A stretch of 64,000 nt of DNA, taken from assembly GCF_013426205.1 (NCBI RefSeq), contig NC_089425.1, forward strand, positions 4,030,001-4,094,000. Direction: 5' to 3'. The notes under the pieces were generated by a model. That model was given only the letters and a program-made list of their open reading frames with translations, did no database searches and was not told where the DNA came from. Position numbers and translations under genes: made by a program. Source of the DNA: Metarhizium brunneum. Lineage: Eukaryota; Ascomycota; Sordariomycetes; Hypocreales; Clavicipitaceae. Positions 1 to 11,294 of the stretch are shown in pieces; the first letter of the stretch is position 1, and every line of letters begins with the position of its first letter.

Positions 1-127
1 CCCGCATTTACACCGCGAACCACAGACCAACCATTTGAACCTACCGAGGTGAATGCTCGGCGGGCTTACTTTTTCTGCTAGGTGCGCTCACGCCCTACTA
101 GGTACCAGGCTATTAGGCTTTATATTA
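1..127. other. Unassigned left edge
   Basis: This is moderately GC-rich sequence with no recognisable gene. The character changes abruptly at about position 120-130, where the AT-rich Helitron fragment begins. Confidence 0.4.
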
Positions 128-1491
128 TAAAATACTACGCTACCCCTTGCACGTTAAAGTTATTAATTATAAGGGGTAGAATTATTTAAAAGCTAAAAGT
201 TTATAAATTAAGTAGTTATTATAGCTATTATACTAGTTAATTATTTAATTAAGCTTTTAAGTAATTATTTAATTTTTATATAAAACTTTAATATATTTTA
301 TAAAAATTTTATATAAAAGCTTATTATTTTTTATAATATTAATTTTTTATTTTTATTTTTATATTATTTAAAAAAAATTTATAAAATAAATAATTATAAT
401 TAAATAATATATTTAATATTAAGTTTTAAAGTATTTTTATATAAAAAATAATTATATAATTAAAATTTCCCTCCGTAATAAAAGGGAAAACTATAATATA
501 AAGCTACTTTTTATTAATTAGCTTTATAATATTTTTCTTAATTTTCCTTTTTATCTTTTTTTTTTCTTATTTTTTTAGTTATTTTATTAAGTTTTTTAAC
601 TTTTTTAATATTTTTAGCTTTTAATAATATATTTTTTTTTATTAATATTTTTTATAATAATAGCCTTTTTATTACTTTTTTAAGCTTATTAGCTTTAATC
701 CCTAAAATTATAATAAGTAATTTACTTATATTAAGCTTATTATTTTTTTTAATATTAGTTATAATTATAATAAAATTATTAATTATTAACTAAATCTAAT
801 ATTAATAAGTGCTTTAAGAAGTAATATAAAGCCAGAAACTTATAAGTAGCTATATTATTTATAAAGTAATTTATTTAAATTAAATATATAAAAGTAAAAT
901 AAGGTAATTATAAGGAAAATAATAAGCTTTATAAAAATTAAGTATAAACTTTATTAATTTATATTATATTAAATTACTTTAAGTTTTTTAGGGTATAACT
1001 TATATAATTATAAATTACTATTATTATTATATATTTTTACTAGTATATAAGGTTATAAATCACCTTTTAAGCTAATAAATTTAATATATTATAATATATA
1101 TAATATTTTTAAAATTATATATTATTATTAAATTAGCTAGGTATAGCTATTAATTATATTACTAGTAGGTTTTAGTAATTAACTAGCCTTTTTTTTTATT
1201 TTTTTATAATAATTTAATATAATTAAAATTTATTTTAAAAATTTTAATAAAAAAATTTATAATAATTATATTTTTAATAATATTTTATAATTTATAAATA
1301 ATAATAATATAATATATAATTAAAGGAAACTAGGTATAAAAGCAGAGAGTACTTCTAATAAGGAAGTCCCTCTTTACTAGAAGAATCGGGATAATTTTTC
1401 TGCTATCAGGTATCAGGAATACCGGCCCGCTATCCTTGTCAAACTCCGTCATGATAACACAGGGAGGGTCTTGGACGGGGTCGGCCCCAGG
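128..1491 (-). mobile_element. Helitron 3'-end fragment, RIP-mutated, reverse orientation
   Basis: This is a broken, inverted copy of the Helitron family whose longer copy lies at 16474-22237. Two things show it. First, reading inward from 128, the sequence matches the reverse complement of 22237 leftwards, almost only with C-to-T/G-to-A differences over at least 100 bases. It includes the terminal hairpin (142-152 with a decayed partner at 168-178). Second, the minus strand at about 1330-1490 encodes a stretch homologous to the helicase end of the long copy (shared pattern: ADPVQDPP, then a VFLIP-like stretch, then ILLVKRDFLIRST). Between these ends the sequence is almost pure A/T and full of stops. 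The copy stops exactly at the LTR starting at 1492. Non-functional. Confidence 0.75.
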
Positions 1492-1938
1492 TGTAACGGC
1501 TAAGGTTCTCAAGGGATAAACTAGTCGTAGTTTATATTGGCAGAACAACTAGTTAGGGCAGTCAATTTTAGCAGTTGGGTATTACGTTGGTAATAGGTTA
1601 TAAATTATAACTAAGTAATTAAAATTAAAAAGTTATAAATAAAGCTTAAATTAATATAATAATTATTATTAAAAGCTAAAAAATTAAAGTTTATTTATAA
1701 AATAAATTTAAGAGTTTTTATATATTATAAAAAATTATTTTTTTTATTATAATATTTTTCTTTTAAATTATTATTATAATTATAATTTTACTTATATAAA
1801 TTATAATCCCCTTTTATAATCTAAATATATTAGTTATTTTAACTATTAATTTATTATTAGCTTTACTTATATTATTTTATAGCTTATATAGCCGGCCTAA
1901 CTTACAGCCTGCTTCCTGCATACAACTGGGTCGTAACA
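1492..1938 (-). repeat. LTR (447 bp family) without target duplication
   Basis: The element begins TGTAACGGCTAAGG and ends GGGTCGTAACA. It matches, in the same orientation, the two LTRs of the complete retrotransposon at 32448-40268 and is also 447 bp long. The five bases on either side (CCAGG and CTTAC) differ, so this is not a clean solo-LTR insertion. A recombination scar that joined a Helitron fragment on the left to the toxin-gene side on the right explains this better. Strand is given relative to copies that start TGTTAC; the direction of transcription is unknown. Confidence 0.75.
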
Positions 1939-2030
1939 CTTACTAACCTAATATCTAAAGGCTGGAGAGCACACTACTATAAATTTTTAATAAACCCTAG
2001 TACAGTTTGTTGGCGCATTAAAGTTAGGAA

Positions 2031-3551
2031 TCAAGGCCCGGCGCCGAGAAGAGGTCTGAAGCCAAAGATAACGCCCTCGCAGCCGGTGGGAGCATGCGCC
2101 TCCCAGTTGGTGACAACCATGCTGGTCAAGCCGAATCCTTCATGCTTGACAGTGCTCTTTTGACGCGAATGCTGTCCGGCTCCATACCCCCCATACTTCT
2201 TTTTCTTGTTAGAAAAGAACGTCAGCTGACCGATTTTCTCTCCGTACTGCACATCAACCGCCTCAATATACTCGTCAAAGGCCAAGTTGGCCTGATGCTC
2301 AACGCCACCCTTGCCGTCTCCAAACAAGTGTCCCCAATGAACTCCGTACTTTACTTGGAGAGAGTCGACGTCTTGGTAGTGGCGCACTCTAACGGCCGTG
2401 ATGTTATTCCCGCGTTCGGTCACGGAAGGCTGCTTCTTGGCGTCCCAGGTGGCGCCGTTGGTGTACCGGCCGTACGGGCCTGAGAAGATCTCGCGATCTA
2501 GCGCCAGCTGAGCGGATTTAGGCATCTCCTTGCCAGCCATATACGGCCAGAACTCAGCAGGCGTGAGCACGTTCTTGATCATGGTCGTGTCGTAGTCAGA
2601 TAGGGCAATAGCATGTAGAGCCTCCTTGAGTCCCTTTTCGCCCCATTTCGACGTGTAAGGCTTGACAAGTGTACGGCCCTTCTCGTAGTACTTCTTAACG
2701 TAGGCGGGGTAGGTCAGAGTCGCGCCAGGCCCGGCGGTCGCGTTACCAGGGGCGGTCGCATTAGACTGGAACGCGAGCGCATCTCTCCAGGTGTCGAGCA
2801 GCTCGGCGTCCCAGCCCGCAGCCTCGCCGGTGGCGATAGACTCCTTGAGGGCCTCTCGCTGCGATGGCTCTCGCTGCGATTGTTTGGCTCGGCAGTACGG
2901 AGCTCGGATGGGCTTAGGAGAGGAGACTGTATGCTCGTCAAACTCAGCCTGTAGGTTGTCTTTAATGTAGTTTTTAGTCCATCCCCATGCTTCTCCGTGC
3001 TTAATGCCGTCAGACAGGAGCGTAAGGTGCATGCTAGCGGCCTGGGTAAATAGCGGAAGAGCGGCCACGGCGTAATCCTCGACCTGGAATTCCGGGATTC
3101 CCGCGGTTAGGACCGCAAGGAAGGCAGTGTGATGGGTGCGAAGAGTCTCGGCCTGCTTTGCCTTCTCCTTGGCATCGGTAATCTTCTCATAGTCATAATA
3201 GACGCGGGTAAAAGCCTTCATATTTGCGGCGAAACCCTCGACTTTCTTCTGCAAGATCTTGACCTGACTCTCCTGGATCTTGGCACCAATCAAGGTTTCA
3301 ATTTGTTTGCGTAGGCTGTTCCACAAGGCGTTGGGATCCTTCTTCGAGGGGAAGAGGACGGCGCCGAATAGCGATGTCAAGGCAGCCAGAAGAGGGCCGA
3401 CTTCAGGAACTAAACCAACACTAATCGCAAAGATGGAAAAGATATAAGAGTATATGCCGTTGGCGTCAGATGCATCGATTACCACACCACCTCTGGCGGC
3501 GATAAGCGCGGCTTGGGCGTATTTGATGGCAGCATCAGCGTTGATTCCCAT
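2031..3551 (-). CDS. Cry-like delta-endotoxin protein with C-terminal jacalin-like domain
   Basis: Intact single-exon ORF of 506 residues, ATG at 3551. Residues about 30-230 are helix-rich, with a long hydrophobic stretch near residues 30-70 (SIFAISVGLVPEVGPLLAAL), then amphipathic helices rich in Lys/Glu. This resembles the pore-forming N-terminal helical bundle of bacterial Cry proteins (Endotoxin_N). The last about 125 residues are beta-rich (ITAVRVRHYQDVDSLQVKYG; GEKIGQLTFFSN; EGVIFGFRPL), the pattern of a jacalin-like, sugar-binding beta-prism. No classical signal peptide is seen. There is a short internal duplication (SQREPSQRE). Relatives in insect-associated fungi are thought to come from bacteria by transfer, which would fit the lack of introns. 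Base composition is much richer in G+C than its surroundings and there is no RIP damage. The gene lies 92 bp from an LTR scar. The target organism is not deducible. Confidence 0.7.
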   Translation of the reverse strand: MGINADAAIKYAQAALIAARGGVVIDASDANGIYSYIFSIFAISVGLVPEVGPLLAALTSLFGAVLFPSKKDPNALWNSLRKQIETLIGAKIQESQVKILQKKVEGFAANMKAFTRVYYDYEKITDAKEKAKQAETLRTHHTAFLAVLTAGIPEFQVEDYAVAALPLFTQAASMHLTLLSDGIKHGEAWGWTKNYIKDNLQAEFDEHTVSSPKPIRAPYCRAKQSQREPSQREALKESIATGEAAGWDAELLDTWRDALAFQSNATAPGNATAGPGATLTYPAYVKKYYEKGRTLVKPYTSKWGEKGLKEALHAIALSDYDTTMIKNVLTPAEFWPYMAGKEMPKSAQLALDREIFSGPYGRYTNGATWDAKKQPSVTERGNNITAVRVRHYQDVDSLQVKYGVHWGHLFGDGKGGVEHQANLAFDEYIEAVDVQYGEKIGQLTFFSNKKKKYGGYGAGQHSRQKSTVKHEGFGLTSMVVTNWEAHAPTGCEGVIFGFRPLLGAGP

Positions 3552-4264
3552 GGTTGCGTTGTGTAAATTGTTTGCAAATACGGGTTGAAAAGATTCTCCA
3601 AGTGAGGAGTGATCGATAGAATATAGAGTAGTAGATTGTTATCAAGAGCGAAGAACGTTGAGCGACGAAGCCTCTTGTATGTGTTTTCTCTTTTTCAGAA
3701 TACACTCGCGGAAGTGACACAAACGGCCATGTTCTTAATTGCTTGCTTATTGAACCAGGTTTTCTAGTGTACTCGTACCATATTGCGCTGCTCCGTGCGC
3801 CTCTACGGTCTACTGGGCGATATGGGTAATTTTCGAATGCCTACTCGGTAGTTGGTATCCGTACCGACAAGGAAGATCGAAATACTTACAGGGCTGCGAG
3901 CACCCATGCCAACCAGGTTGCCAGGTTTGAACCCTGCCATCAAATAGGGGTCCCGTTTTGCAGTAGAAAAAGATACCGCATGGGGATACGATATTCATGC
4001 ACGACATTACGTAGCTGCCGATGGTCCCGCCGTGCTGCTAGACCGACCATTGCAACAAGCTGCTCCCCATAATTCTGCCGACGTACTGGTACTGACTCGA
4101 TCTAGTTTCCGCATAGGGCCGGTACTTGTTCTCCCAGCCTGGGCGCTAAGCGACGTGACTTTGGAAAATATGCACCCTAGTTACTTGTCGACTACCTACC
4201 CTAGTACCCACGCGGTAGAGGGGTGTTTTCTGACATGGCACCTGGCAGCGTCTCCCGTTTATGA

Positions 4265-4379
4265 TGTCTCCTTGCCGTCTAGGAAGACTATCAAGGCACT
4301 CACATATGTCAGAATAATTCTGGATTAGCACCTATACGTGTCAGATACCCTGACAGCTTTAGTAGACGGCAAGGAGACA
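4265..4379. repeat. 16-bp inverted repeat pair
   Basis: TGTCTCCTTGCCGTCT at 4265-4280 is the exact reverse complement of 4364-4379, with 83 bases between. The interval has other small dyads (TCAGAATAATTCTGGA near 4309). It could be the remnant of a short non-autonomous element. Confidence 0.5.
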
Positions 4380-4804
4380 ATGCCTGGGTGACGGCGTATT
4401 TTGGCCGTGTCAACAACATCCCCCGCGCGCGTGTGTACTGATTATACCTAAGCAGACAGACTTCGAATTACGGCGGCACCCCACCGCATGACGGTCCGCG
4501 GCCATGTACATTTGCGCCCTTATTTTTTTTCTCGGTTATGCCGATAAACAGCAGCCGAAATACCCCCTGCTCAACGTGCACGTGCCAGGGTAGGATACGT
4601 GCGCGATAGAGTGATTTACTATCTTGTATACTTTCTCGCATACTGCATCAGGGTTCTGGTCAGATGCCTTTCTATAGCAAATCGTATTATAAGCGTGAGT
4701 AATGACCTTCAGAGCTGCTCGACCTTAAAAAAACTCTGCTCTTTTTTGCTTAATACGAAGTGAGCCTCTGAAAGGGCTAGACCATTGTTTATTACGGCCA
4801 GCGA

Positions 4805-5020
4805 ACGGGAATCGAATCGATAAATTCATTCGATACCAAGTCTTACGAATGTCGAATCGAATTTCTTGTCGTTCGATTCGATGCGAATCGAATTGGTCCG
4901 TCTCATTTGATATTCGAAGCGAACATGGCCCATTTCGTTCGATACACGAATCGAACCCTGCATGGCTTTTCGACGTTCGAATCGCATGAATGGTTCTGTT
5001 CGATCGATTTGATCGAACAG
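4805..5020. repeat. Cluster of TTCGA-based palindromes
   Basis: The hexamer-like core ATTCGA/TCGAAT recurs many times on both strands in about 215 bases. There are two perfect hairpins: TTCGATTCG / CGAATCGAA at 4872-4892 (loop ATG) and TGTTCGATC / GATCGAACA at 4997-5019 (loop GATTT). Two 60-codon ORFs on opposite strands over this interval are by-products of the symmetry, not genes. Confidence 0.6.
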
Positions 5021-8000
5021 ATTATTGTTGTTGACGAAAAGAGTTCACGACGCGTTCGGCAAAACAAAACTAGACGCGTGAACAAGTGAGGCGACGCGAC
5101 GGCAGCTGATGTGACCCATGCTAACTTGAGTATTGTGAAAGGTGCTAGAATATGTTAGCAGATACATTTAATTATCACAAATCTGCATGCAAGGTGAAGT
5201 ATTCTACAACCTCTCTAATTATTTGCAGGGTCCGGAACATTTCCATCTATTTAGCACTAATACTCGTAGTAAGCAAGTTTCTTTTATTAAAATCCATTTC
5301 TGAGCGTCGAAAAGATCACCAAAATAATTTATAGGAGATATTAAAAGCAACAAATCATGCAACGAATTATGTTTACAAGATACTTAATCTGTATTGGTAG
5401 AATGTGCATGCCACAGGTACCTACTAACTAGAGTATATAGGGTAGGTCTCTCCGTACTAACTGTCCACACCACCTGGCTGCGTTGTAACTAATCCAAAAG
5501 GTAAAACTCTAATAACCTACCTTTCTTTGTTATATCTGCCTTGTAGCCAACTATACTATAGCTAAGAGAATATCTTAAACTTGTAATCTAGTATCAGTAA
5601 AATATGTCTAGTTAGATTCATAATAAAGACTTTCCACTCCAACCCCGCGTCGGCAGCAAGACGCTCGTCAAGAAATGCTATGTGATGGCAGATAGAGCAA
5701 AAATGAGAATGCACGCATTGGGTAATAATTATCAGGCTTTTCTTCCTTGGTTCTTTCCTGTTGTCTGTTGTAATGCTGACTTGCTCCGAGACCCATTTGG
5801 TTCCTGAAGGATTGTATCGGTGACTTGAATAATCGCTTGGGGCATATTACAAAAATAGAAAAGGTGCGTCGTCGCGTAGTCTGTGCACGGCCGCTCGAGC
5901 CAATGGGATGCTGAGCGACGAGCCTCTTTGACTTGACACCTGAGCCGACAAGGATGTTATATTAGCTGGCTGAACATCGTAGTCAAATTGCGATGCTGCT
6001 TCTTCTTCAGTCAGGCTAATGCAGCTGGGGACATGAAGCTTTGTCTCTTTTTTTTTGTTGCTTTTGTTGCTTTTTTTGTGCCGCCTAGTTTTTTTGGTTT
6101 GTTTTCTTTTTCTGTTAGCATTGAACGCGAAATCGCGTGTAGGCACGCGTGATGTCGGTCTCCTTTTGGCAATTGATAGGGACGCCGCATCTCGTATACT
6201 ATCCCGCACACTGCAGCTTTCGAAATTGATAAGTTGTCATCAATCAAAATCACTGACTTCTTGGTATCTGATCACTGATTTCCGAGTCGCAAAACTAGCT
6301 CAACGACGAGAATAAGAGCTTCAACCAGTCGCATAGCTACAAAGGGGACATTGCAGGTGACAAGTAACCCTGGCAAGTTTCCTTAGCGTGTGCTACTCAT
6401 GCCATGTTTTTTTTTTTAAACAAAAACTTTCTCAATTCTCAATTGTTTGGCATGAAGACGGGTGGCTTCAATCTCAGATCCCTGCTCGGACTAGCCGCGA
6501 TTCACGACTCGTAAAGCCCACACGCAACGAATGCTATAGTCAATTGCATAAAACAAGACCCAGACCTGCGTATATCAATATCCACAAAAATTCAAGGCCA
6601 TGTATTGATATGCAGCACATCTATAGATTAATATCCATATAACCACATAGCCACTTTAGTAAGGCTTAAGCCAGGTCTATAAATAGTAGTGTAAATGAAT
6701 GTGGCACTAACCTAATCTAGAAAGTCTTCCGCCTCTGAGTTAATGCCAGATTTAACAGCGACGCTCGAAATAACGCCCCTGCTGCTGTGAGACTTGGGGA
6801 CAATTATACCCTCACGTATCTAGTTGCCCACGCACTCCACCTTCGCCTAGTTGTGGCAGGTCATGACGTCGCGCAAATGAGAAGTGCGACTCCACATTAA
6901 ATGAATTAGGAGGGACAGAGAAGGGATCAATTACTATGGACAGTAAAGTTTAAGATGGAAGAGTAGAATAATGAGCCGGGCTTTCTACCCACTTTACCCG
7001 GGTAGGGTAGAACAGTCGAGTTCTCGATGCGCCAGGTCAAAGCTTTCTTTTTAAAGGACAAAGTTTCCTCTTTCCCTGTCCTTGGCTTCTGACACGCCAA
7101 TTGGCTGAGGCCTTGCAGCTGAAGGTGGCGCTGCATAACGACGCCACTGGCTGCTTCAATACAACGAAGGTCAATCAAGTCGCCAGGTTATCCATGCTCT
7201 CTCGGCGCCATCATGCAGTCCAAATTGCCCAGTTCTTGCTTGCTTTATGGCAGCGTCGAAAAGAACTGAGCGAGTAAGCCTTTGATGGGATGGTTGCAGA
7301 GGCAGCTTGTCGCTACCCTAAACTAAGTATTAAGCTATTTTCTTCATATTTTTCGATAGCGTTGTAGAGTCATAGCTCATTGAGTTTTTAGATAGCTAGC
7401 TAGTAGATGCAAAGCCGAAAGCCCCGCGTGCCTTCATGTCGTTCAACTTGGTGAAATATGTACTTTACACGGTATGTAGCTGGGAAGGCGAGTGTGTTAC
7501 TCCCCCCCAAAAAAACAGATAAACAAATCCGAAAAAGTGGTGTTATGGAGCATTCCCCAGTTATTTGCATTACGCCGAGCGTGTGTACGAGCAAAGCATT
7601 TGCTTATACGAGCAGTAGCTAAGTCATAAAGACACCTCTAAAGCGAATATGATTGTGGTTCAGTTTAGAGGCCTAACTTCCTGATAAGACGCACATCATG
7701 GGTTGACTTGTGTTGTGTTATTAACAAAGCCCGTGGTTAGACTAACGCATAGCCCAAATAATACCCATTATAATTTATGTTTAGTTGCACGCGTTAGCTA
7801 TCAAGTACCAGCCATCGCACGCATCGTAATCCACTTGTCGATTGCTATTCGAGTTTCAGAAGCGGACAACACTGTTTTGCTACTCAATAACAAAAAGAAC
7901 ACAATAAAACTAGCCGTGATTAAAATAAAACTCTTTTTTTTTGCCAGCCTATCTATTTATGATCTTATTATTATGTGGCTTAGAAATCCAGAGTATATTC

Positions 8001-8296
8001 AGCGCCTCCTGGTATTCTCCCGCGCTTATATAGCGAGCTGTTACGAACGTTACTACATAAAACGTGGGGCTAAGCTCGACCAAGCCTAATCTCGTATTTC
8101 ACTGTGATATAGCGCCCAAGGCCCGATCCCTGGTCCCTACTGCGGCGCGGCCGAACAATAGAACATCATTAGTAAAGTTTTTCTATCAGTATAGTTTTGG
8201 ATTACTTGTACTACACGAAGTAGAAATACGCAGTGCACCCCGCGCCTGACTCTGTGATGTTTGAACATAATTCCCAAATAAAAATTAGAGTTAATC

Positions 8297-9490
8297 ATGC
8301 TTTCTTATACTTTTAACTCTCTCGTTGCCGCGCTGGCGTTGCACACCAGCATCGTGTCGTCCCATCGCCCTATAACGTCCCTCAAGAGCCGCCGCCTCAC
8401 AGAGTACCAACTTCCACCTGCCACCGAAACCCACGAATTTGCGCGCATTCCTGGCACAGACTTTGTCTTTTTGTCCCAGATGTCTGACAGTGTACTCATC
8501 AAAATTCAACTCGACGCCGTCACCGAGGCTCCGATTGCGTACCAGTCCTTCCCCATGGGCAGCTCCGACAAGTCCGGCCTCCATGGCATCTGGCCGTCGA
8601 CTCTGTACCCCGGGAAAGTGTGGATGACACTTCAACACGACAACAAACTGCTTCTTGTGGATCCTGGCTGTGCCCTCAAGTCCCCTCCGTCCATAATCGA
8701 GACGATTGATATTCCGGCGCCAGGGAATGGCCCGCATTGCGTGTATGAGACCGGCGGCCGCGTTTGGGCCAGTCTAAAGACCGCGTCAAAAGAAACGGGC
8801 GGATATTACGTCTTCTCAGCCAACATGACCAACACGACAGACCAGAAGTTGTATCCGTGCCTCAACAGCCCAGTGTTTATCCAAGAAGATCCGACGACTA
8901 AACTCATCTATGTAACCCAGGACACCGACTCGTCTATTATGCGGATCAACCAAACGAGCGGAGAGACGGTACAGCTGCCGATTCCGCCCAGCATCGGCCG
9001 GACACCGGTTGGTATGACAACCGTCTCGGGCCCTCTGGCCGGAGTCTGGTTCAGTCTCGCGGGCAATTCCACAGGCGGTTCAGGCTCTTTTGGACGTGTT
9101 ACCTCCACGGGCGAGCTGCAATTCTTCCGACTCCGAGCGCCGCAACTACGTGCTAGCTCTGGTTTGCTCCACGTTGCAGACGCTTCGACGGAAGAGGGTG
9201 GCCCGGCGCTTTGGCTGCTTTCCACGTCACTACTCAGCAGCAAGTCTCCTGATGCGTTGATTCGTGTGTCATTTGATGCGGCTGTCACCTCGGTCACCGG
9301 CGAAGAGTATATTGCCATGCTCACTCAGAATGCCATGGTGCACCGGGTTGTGCCCTTGGCTGCCACGGTGTTAGTGTCGCAGCTACATACTTTTGCACTT
9401 GCGCAGCTTACGTACAATAATACGATTGCCGGACAGTGGCTACCGGCGGACGTGGCTAACAATACTGCCGTTTATAATATGAATGTCTAA
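8297..9490 (+). CDS. Secreted Vgb-like (streptogramin lyase-type) beta-propeller protein
   Basis: Intact 397-residue ORF without introns. Residues 1-22 form a signal peptide (hydrophobic core LVAALALHTSIVSS), so the product should be secreted. The rest consists of repeated beta-blade units with patterns such as GKVWMTLQHDNKLLLVD, GGRVWASL and AGVWFSLAG. This is the arrangement of the virginiamycin B lyase/SMP-30-like propeller superfamily found as secreted proteins in many ascomycetes. Many N-glycosylation sequons are visible (NMT, NTT, NQT, NST, NNT). The His/Glu catalytic pattern of true streptogramin lyases cannot be confirmed by eye, so the substrate is unknown. Nearest neighbours are transposon islands on both sides, yet the ORF shows no RIP damage. 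Length fits the family. Confidence 0.7.
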   Translation: MLSYTFNSLVAALALHTSIVSSHRPITSLKSRRLTEYQLPPATETHEFARIPGTDFVFLSQMSDSVLIKIQLDAVTEAPIAYQSFPMGSSDKSGLHGIWPSTLYPGKVWMTLQHDNKLLLVDPGCALKSPPSIIETIDIPAPGNGPHCVYETGGRVWASLKTASKETGGYYVFSANMTNTTDQKLYPCLNSPVFIQEDPTTKLIYVTQDTDSSIMRINQTSGETVQLPIPPSIGRTPVGMTTVSGPLAGVWFSLAGNSTGGSGSFGRVTSTGELQFFRLRAPQLRASSGLLHVADASTEEGGPALWLLSTSLLSSKSPDALIRVSFDAAVTSVTGEEYIAMLTQNAMVHRVVPLAATVLVSQLHTFALAQLTYNNTIAGQWLPADVANNTAVYNMNV

Positions 9491-9818
9491 AAAGGCTTTG
9501 CTTCAGGAAACCTGGGATAGCTTCTATCCACACACGCTTAGAATAACACATAATACATAAGCAATATCGGAATACTAGAACAAGACCAGTTGTTTTCCTA
9601 TTATTATTATTCTATGTCTTTCTCTATGCTCCTCCAAACGTGTTTTACACCCCTCCTTTTCCGTGGGATCGTCACGTATTTCTGCAGCTACCCTAGCCTT
9701 AATCCGATTATCTTCCTGTTTAATCCAGTCCAGATACGCTATTACTTCTTCCTAGTAATAATTTAGAGCTGTCTTTTAAAGTAAAAAAGAGGATAGTATA
9801 GGGCGTAAGTAAGATACT
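9491..9818. other. 3' flank of the propeller gene
   Basis: Nothing recognisable beyond probable 3' untranslated sequence with AT-rich, polyadenylation-like stretches. It ends at the solo LTR that begins at 9819. Confidence 0.4.
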
Positions 9819-10231
9819 TGTTACGACCCAGCCGCAGGCTGCAGTGTAGGTCGCAGAATGGGCCGACTGCATGAGCCACCCCGTGGAGGGACAAGGCCCA
9901 TGTCAGAACAATAGTCGGAGCGTACAAGGTGATCGCAAGAGTCTCCTTGCGATCAGGACGACTCACAGTCAGAAGTCGCCCTCAGGAAAGAGCGACCACC
10001 CTGTATATAAGAACCCCAAATTCGCTTTATAAATAGATTTTAGCTTCTTAGCTTTTAATAATAATTATTATATTAACCTAAGCTTTATTTATAACTTTTT
10101 AACTCTGATTACTTGGTTATAGTTTATAACTTATTACCATGTAATACCTAATTGCTTAGATTAATTGCCCTAGTTGTTTTATTAATATAAATTATAACTA
10201 GTTTATCCCTTAGAAACTTTTAGCTGTTATA
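9819..10231 (+). repeat. Solo LTR with 5-bp target duplication ATACT
   Basis: Starts TGTTACGACCCAG and ends TTAGCTGTTATA (RIP-altered from ..TTACA). The last about 220 bases match the other LTRs in this window in reverse orientation. The first about 190 bases are GC-richer and diverged, containing CAAGGTGATCGCAAG and a TATATAAG box near 10000. ATACT occurs on both sides (9814-9818 and 10232-10236), so this is a genuine solo LTR left by recombination within one inserted element. Confidence 0.8.
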
Positions 10232-10784
10232 ATACTCTTAATAGTATAATTTAGTAGTAATATAATAGGGAATTAATACACGGGCATAACACTTTTACTA
10301 CCCGGGTATAACTATTATCCGGGCATAAATTTTACCACTTCTAATTCGCTTATACTGTCTCGGCCCACAAGTACTTCCTTGCAAAGGTAATATAGTAGTT
10401 TTACCTAATAATACTTAAAATTACCTTAAAGTTAGTTAATTATTAATAGTTATTTAATATAATTTATCTTTTAAGCCTTAGTTATAAATTAGATCTACTC
10501 TTAATAATAGTTTTTAGTAATTATTATAAAAGCTTATAAAAATAATCAAATAATTATAAATTAAAAGCTAAGTAATTTATTTTTCTTTTATTACTTAATA
10601 ATAATATAACCTATATTTTTCTTATTACTCTTTGCTAGTTCTTATTAACTTTTTACCTTATAAATATTTTTTAGTTTTTTATATAATATTATAATAACTT
10701 TTAGATTAAGAATTTATTAATATAAATCTTTTAATACTAATTCCTAAAGTTACTAGTATAAATAGACTTTTCACTACAATATAT

Positions 10785-11010
10785 AAGGTTTGCCTTTATA
10801 ATAACAGTAGCTGAGGCTATCGCGAGATAGCCTTAGCTAGTAGTTATAGCGCAGCACTAATTACACTAGTATATTTAACGTATTATAATATATAAATAAT
10901 TTATTTTTTTAGTTTTTTATTATTTTTAGCCTAATATAACCTAATATTATTTTAGATTTTATACTTATATAATATTTATATTATATATATAATTTTATTT
11001 GATTATAAAG
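10785..11010 (-). repeat. Inverted partial copy of the 0.85-kb repeat unit
   Basis: This is the reverse complement of the first about 230 bases of the unit starting at 11295, including TTATAAAGCGAATTA and the GTAAATTATTTATATATTAT region. It has kept more G/C than the facing copy (GAGGCTATCGCGAGATAGCC). The facing copies with about 285 bases between form a large inverted repeat. Confidence 0.65.
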
Positions 11011-11294
11011 CGAATTAACTATAAATTAATAAATAGACTTTTTATTTAATAAAAAGTATTATAAAATCTAGCTTTATATAGACTTTATAATAGTAAGGGA
11101 TTTTAAGTTTAATTAAAATTATATAGTTATTATTATAAGGTTTAATAAAGTTTAAAAAGGGATTCTTACTTATTAGTAGAAACTTATAAGTAATATAGTA
11201 TTACTTATTAATTAGCTTAAATCCTTTTAAGAATATAGTTATTTATAGTTTATTAAGATAATTATTAATTAAACCTAGATATTAATTTATAATT

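Larger units (their letters stand above)
3552..8296. other. Long intergenic stretch with small palindromes
   Basis: No convincing gene is present: the ORFs here are short, overlap on both strands and show no family motif. It holds a spaced 16-bp inverted repeat (4265-4379), a cluster of TTCGA palindromes (about 4805-5020) and low-complexity T/G-rich sequence near 6040-6120. The first about 200 bases are the upstream region of the toxin-like gene; the last about 200 are the promoter of the propeller gene at 8297. Confidence 0.5.

Noticed and set aside
1330..1548. Minus-strand 72-codon ORF as a gene
   Set aside because: Its translation matches the helicase end of the Helitron at about 21600-21800, and its far end runs into an LTR; it is transposon debris.
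3905..3960. tRNA gene suggested by GGGTTCAAACC on the minus strand
   Set aside because: No A-box, anticodon arm or acceptor-stem pairing could be found at the proper distance.
4903..5089. Two 60-codon ORFs on opposite strands
   Set aside because: They arise from the palindromic TTCGA cluster and have no start context or homology cue.
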